Assembly (NCBI GenBank): GCA_013140785.1
Contig: JABFRZ010000599.1
Location: forward strand, 1 to 7,199
Direction: 5' to 3'
Length of the DNA: 7,199 bases
From: Planctomycetota bacterium
GTDB taxonomy: Bacteria > Planctomycetota > UBA1135 > GCA-002686595
Below, one piece after another: positions 4,548 through 7,199 of the stretch (position 1 is its first letter; each line of letters opens with the position of its first letter). Below the pieces are notes generated by a model. The model saw only the letters and a program-made list of their open reading frames with translations. It ran no database searches and had not been told where the DNA came from. The translations under genes were made by a program, and so were the position numbers.

Positions 4548-5627
4548 ATGCGCCTCATTCGTTCCTGCCTGAAGCTCGTCACGCTCCTCCTGGTCCTCCT
4601 CGGCACAGGCGAGTGGCCGTCGGCCCAACGTCACCAGCCGGGCGCGGTGACGCCCCGGGGCGAGCGCGTCCTCGGAATGGAGGTCAACCAACCGGCTGGG
4701 TTCGACCATGGCGTCGAGCTCGAGCGCGCGCAGGCTCTCGGCGCGAGCCTGACGTCGCTCACGCTGCCCTGGTCGGTGCTGGAGCCCCAGCCCGGAGCGT
4801 TCGACTTCGCGCTGCTCGACCTCGGGCTCGGCTTCTATCGTTCGCAGGGGGTCGGCGTGCTGCTCTCGGTGCCCGTGCTCGACACGATCGAGGCGCTGCT
4901 CCCGCCCGACCTCGATGCCGCGGTCGAGAGCGGGGCTCTGCGGCTCTCCGATCCGCTCGTGCGCTGGCGGCTGCAAGCGCTGCTGCGGGCCGTGCTCGCA
5001 CGCGCGGGGCCGGAGCTCGTATACCTGTGCCTCGCGAACGAGGTGGACGTGTGCCTGGCGAATCGTCCGGCGGCATGGTGGACCGAGCTGCGCTGGCTCC
5101 TGACGTCCGGGATCGCGGTCGTGCGCACGATGCGGCCCGACGTGCGCGTCGGCCTGAGCGCGACCTTCGGAGGCCTGACGGATGCGCGTCTCGTCCGGCT
5201 CACGGCCAACCACGACGTGCGCTTCACGACCTACTACGCCGCCGGGAACCTGGGCGGCAGCGCGAGCGGCCGTGTCGAGCTCGATCTCCAGCGCATGCTC
5301 GCCTACGCGGGGTCGAAGCCGCTCGTCCTGAAGGAGTGCGGCTACGCAACGGGCGCGGCCCAGGCCTCCGAAGCAGGCCAGGCGCGCTTCGTGCGCGCAC
5401 TCTTCGACGCCTGGGACCGGCACGCGGACGCCGTGCCGTGCCTCGTGCTCGCGCGCATGTTCGACGGGGTGCCGGCCGAGTGCGCGGCCCAGGCGGCCTA
5501 CTACGGTCTGCCGGACGACCCCGAATTCATCGCCTTCCTGTGCACGCTCGGCCTGCGCCGCGAGGACGGGCGCGCCAAGCCAGCCTGGCGCGAGCTCGCG
5601 TTCCAGACCGAAATGCGCGGCTTCTGA
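4548..5627 (+). CDS. Secreted TIM-barrel glycoside hydrolase (clan GH-A-like)
   Basis: 359 residues from ATG 4548. The frame is open further upstream but there overlaps the DUF1569 gene on the other strand, and this Met gives a good signal peptide: Arg2, Arg5, Lys9, a hydrophobic core LVTLLLVLLGTG (10-21) and a likely cleavage after Pro-Ser-Ala26. The mature protein follows the clan GH-A plan: a first-strand region MEVNQPAG (44-51), TLPWSVLEPQPGAFDF (72-87), the acid/base pair Asn164-Glu165 in YLCLANEVD, a sixth-strand TTYYA (227-231), and the nucleophile Glu263 in LVLKECGYATG. Such enzymes cleave beta-glycosidic bonds with retention; I cannot assign a GH family or substrate. The E-x-GY motif resembles GH-A enzymes acting on plant or arabinogalactan-type polymers. 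It has no carbohydrate-binding module. It probably acts in the periplasm or outside the cell. No Shine-Dalgarno is visible. It is convergent with the XPB-N gene. Confidence 0.82.
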   Translation: MRLIRSCLKLVTLLLVLLGTGEWPSAQRHQPGAVTPRGERVLGMEVNQPAGFDHGVELERAQALGASLTSLTLPWSVLEPQPGAFDFALLDLGLGFYRSQGVGVLLSVPVLDTIEALLPPDLDAAVESGALRLSDPLVRWRLQALLRAVLARAGPELVYLCLANEVDVCLANRPAAWWTELRWLLTSGIAVVRTMRPDVRVGLSATFGGLTDARLVRLTANHDVRFTTYYAAGNLGGSASGRVELDLQRMLAYAGSKPLVLKECGYATGAAQASEAGQARFVRALFDAWDRHADAVPCLVLARMFDGVPAECAAQAAYYGLPDDPEFIAFLCTLGLRREDGRAKPAWRELAFQTEMRGF

Positions 5628-5644
5628 AGCTCTGAACCACTGAA
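5624..5644 (+). repeat. CTGAA triplet at 8-bp spacing, stops in all three frames
   Basis: CTGAA begins at 5624, 5632 and 5640. Because the spacing is eight, the TGA codons at 5625, 5633 and 5641 fall in the three different plus-strand frames; the first is the glycosidase's own stop. Any readthrough or frameshifted ribosome would stop within 19 bases. Confidence 0.6.
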
Positions 5645-5658
5645 TGCGCCGTCGCGTT

Positions 5659-5696
5659 CCAGCGCTTCAGCGGCCGCGAGTTCGCGAGCGCGCTGG
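5659..5696. terminator. Nested hairpin between convergent genes, likely bidirectional terminator
   Basis: CCAGCGC (5659-5665) is inverted exactly as GCGCTGG (5690-5696). Inside it, CGCGA (5675-5679) pairs with TCGCG (5682-5686). The whole fills the centre of the 77-bp gap between the glycosidase stop (5627) and the end of the XPB-N gene (5705). No T-tract is present on either strand. Placement and symmetry suit a two-way terminator; the role is inferred. Confidence 0.45.
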
Positions 5697-5704
5697 TCAC
5701 CGCC

Positions 5705-7199
5705 TCAACGCCAGTGCGAGTATCGGCGCCTCTTTCTTCGCGGCGGCGAATCTTCCGCGCCGCCGCTCACGAGGAACAGCCCGGCCTTGCGGCAGGCCTT
5801 CGTCACGGCGGCCTTGTGCGCTGGATCGGTGAGGGCGAGGACGGTCTCCGAGATCAGCTCGAGCTTGCCCGCGCCGGCCGCGGAGAGGACGCGCGCGGCG
5901 GTGGCGGCGTCGGGGCAGCGCACGAGGTACGCGGGCTCGAGACTCAGGCGCCGGCAGCGTCCGAACCAGGCGCGGATCTCGTGCTCGACGTTGGCGGGCA
6001 CCGGCGTCGTGGACGAGCGGGCGAGAGTCGCTAACACCTCGTCCGCGTCGAGCCCGGCCTGGGCCGCCGCGAGGATCGAATCGCGCGTGATCCGGAAGAG
6101 CACGCCGACCCCGCTGCCCCGTCGTTCCGCGAAGCGGCTGAGCGCGGCCTCGATCGAAGGGCTTGCGCTCACGAAGACGACCTCGAAGTCCGGCTGCACG
6201 CGCACGGGCGTCTTGCCAGGAGCGGGCGCATCGAAGGTGAACTCGGGCGCGAGTCGCAGCAAGTAGCGGCCGATCCCGGTGAGCTCGATCGTCAAGCCGC
6301 CCGCGCTCGCGAGCCCCACGCTCACGCCACCGTAGGGCAACAAGTACAAGTGGAAGATGCGCTGGAGGCCCTGCATCCAGAGCTCTTCGAGCATCTCCTC
6401 GGTCGGAGGACTCCAATACCCTGCGAAGCCCTGGCGTCGCGGCTCCGCGAGCTCGAGGAAGGGGTTCGAGTTCTGGGCGTGGTGGCGCAGGAAGTCGCTG
6501 ACGAGCACCGCGCGGCCGGGCTCCAGCGTGGTGTAGGCCTCGATCGCCGCGCGCGCCATGCCGCTGCCGACTGAATGACCGAAGAGGGTCTCGTCCGAGA
6601 GGGCGTTCGAGCGCCGCGAGCGTGCGCCCGCGAAGGGAACGAACTCGCCGTCGAGCGCGGCAGCCAGCTCTTCATCGAGGAGTTCGAGCTCGAGGGCGTC
6701 TTCATCGTCGTCGAAGGGCGTTGCGCCGTCCTCACCCGCCTCCTCGGCCTTCGAACGGCCGCGCGCCGTCTCGGGCCTGGGACGCTGGATGTCGAGCAGC
6801 AGCGCCAGCCGGTCGTGTGGGCTCTGGTCGAGCCACGCCCATCCGGTGGAAGTCGTCACGAGGCCGAGGTCACGGCCGGGCGTGCCGCTCTCGTCCACGA
6901 ACGCGAGTTCCCGAGCCAGGCGCAGGGCCTCGCGAACGCGCGCGCCCGGCGTGTTCTCGGGGAAGAGCTGCGGCTGGGTCAGCCAAGCCGGAAGCGGCAG
7001 CAGGCCGCGCTCGAGCTCGCGCTCCGCCGCGGCGAAGAGGCTCCACCCGTTGCTCTTCACGCGCAGCGGCTCGGCGGCGCGCACCAGGAGCTGTGTCAGG
7101 TCCTCCATCGCGAATGCGAGACAGAAGCTGTCCTCGGGCACCACGGACGGCGGTGGCGGAGCTGCCGCGCGGTGCATGCGCGCGGCGACGCTGTGGCCC
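5705..7199 (-). CDS. Helicase-associated protein with XPB/Ssl2-type N-terminal domain, no motor seen (5' end probably outside window)
   Basis: The frame is open from the right edge to the stop at 5705-5707. The first Met in the window (7177) gives 490 residues, but nothing marks it as a true start: there is no Shine-Dalgarno and the frame continues upstream, so I annotate a probable 5' partial. Numbering from that Met, residues 26-60 (LTQLLVRAAEPLRV, then KSNG and FAAAERELE) match the beginning of the helicase-associated XPB/Ssl2-N (Helicase_C_3) architecture. Residues 144-178 are an Asp/Glu-rich linker. Residues 276-309 form a winged-helix-like segment ending in LTGIGRYLLRL. Residues 325-405 carry the hallmark RVQPDFEVVF, FRITRDSILAAAQAGLDADE and PVPANVEHEIRAW. 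No Walker A or DEAD-like motif is visible, so there is no ATPase core in this part. The tail PRRKRRRYSHWR (479-490) is strongly basic and may bind nucleic acid. In XPB this domain contacts DNA and partner proteins; the role of motorless versions is unknown to me. Confidence 0.75.
   Translation of the reverse strand, partial: GHSVAARMHRAAAPPPPSVVPEDSFCLAFAMEDLTQLLVRAAEPLRVKSNGWSLFAAAERELERGLLPLPAWLTQPQLFPENTPGARVREALRLARELAFVDESGTPGRDLGLVTTSTGWAWLDQSPHDRLALLLDIQRPRPETARGRSKAEEAGEDGATPFDDDEDALELELLDEELAAALDGEFVPFAGARSRRSNALSDETLFGHSVGSGMARAAIEAYTTLEPGRAVLVSDFLRHHAQNSNPFLELAEPRRQGFAGYWSPPTEEMLEELWMQGLQRIFHLYLLPYGGVSVGLASAGGLTIELTGIGRYLLRLAPEFTFDAPAPGKTPVRVQPDFEVVFVSASPSIEAALSRFAERRGSGVGVLFRITRDSILAAAQAGLDADEVLATLARSSTTPVPANVEHEIRAWFGRCRRLSLEPAYLVRCPDAATAARVLSAAGAGKLELISETVLALTDPAHKAAVTKACRKAGLFLVSGGAEDSPPRRKRRRYSHWR

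Noticed and set aside
4413..5423. 336-codon minus-strand frame opposite the glycosidase
   Set aside because: It is antisense to the catalytic blocks of the glycosidase and has a shadow-type His/Arg/Glu composition.
1355..7199. Possible DNA-repair island (AlkD-like, 2OG oxygenase, XPB-N protein)
   Set aside because: The oxygenase is prolyl-hydroxylase-like rather than AlkB-like, genes alternate in direction, and DUF1569 and glycosidase genes intervene; nothing shows joint expression.

Overview
This window is high-GC DNA (roughly two-thirds G+C by eye, with strong G/C preference at third codon positions). A lipobox protein with beta-barrel character ending in phenylalanine, plus a signal-peptide-bearing glycosidase, indicate a Gram-negative (diderm) bacterium. 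The gene families (DUF1569, AlkD-like repair protein, XPB/Ssl2-N domain protein, 2OG-Fe(II) oxygenase) would suit Planctomycetota, Myxococcota or a similar environmental lineage. That placement is inference; no rRNA or marker gene is present.

Layout, left to right: the 3' part of an alpha/beta-hydrolase gene (+, 1-492, cut by the window edge) converges on an outer-membrane-like lipoprotein (-, 599-1171), with a hairpin between them. A divergent spacer (1172-1354) rich in small dyads separates the lipoprotein from an AlkD-like DNA alkylation repair protein (+, 1355-2158). A 408-bp gene-free stretch with several GC-rich hairpins follows, then a 2OG-Fe(II) oxygenase with an unassigned C-terminal region (+, 2567-3757). 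This converges on a DUF1569/DinB-like protein (-, 3967-4416). A second divergent spacer (4417-4547) holds three back-to-back dyads and leads to a secreted TIM-barrel glycoside hydrolase (+, 4548-5627). That gene converges, across a nested hairpin, on a protein with an XPB/Ssl2-type helicase N-terminal domain but no visible motor (-, 5705 to the right edge, probably missing its 5' end).

Neighbouring genes mostly face toward or away from each other. The only co-directional pair (repair protein and oxygenase) is separated by more than 400 bp with potential terminators, so I see no operon. Two proteins have repair-type domains (AlkD-like, XPB-N), but nothing links them transcriptionally. I found no tRNA, rRNA, CRISPR array, insertion sequence or attachment site. 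I do not see a convincing undescribed multi-gene system. The points most worth a second look are the helicase-type domain without a motor, the oxygenase C-terminal region, the hydrolase lacking histidine at its expected position, the lipobox plus barrel architecture, and the dyad clusters in both divergent spacers.
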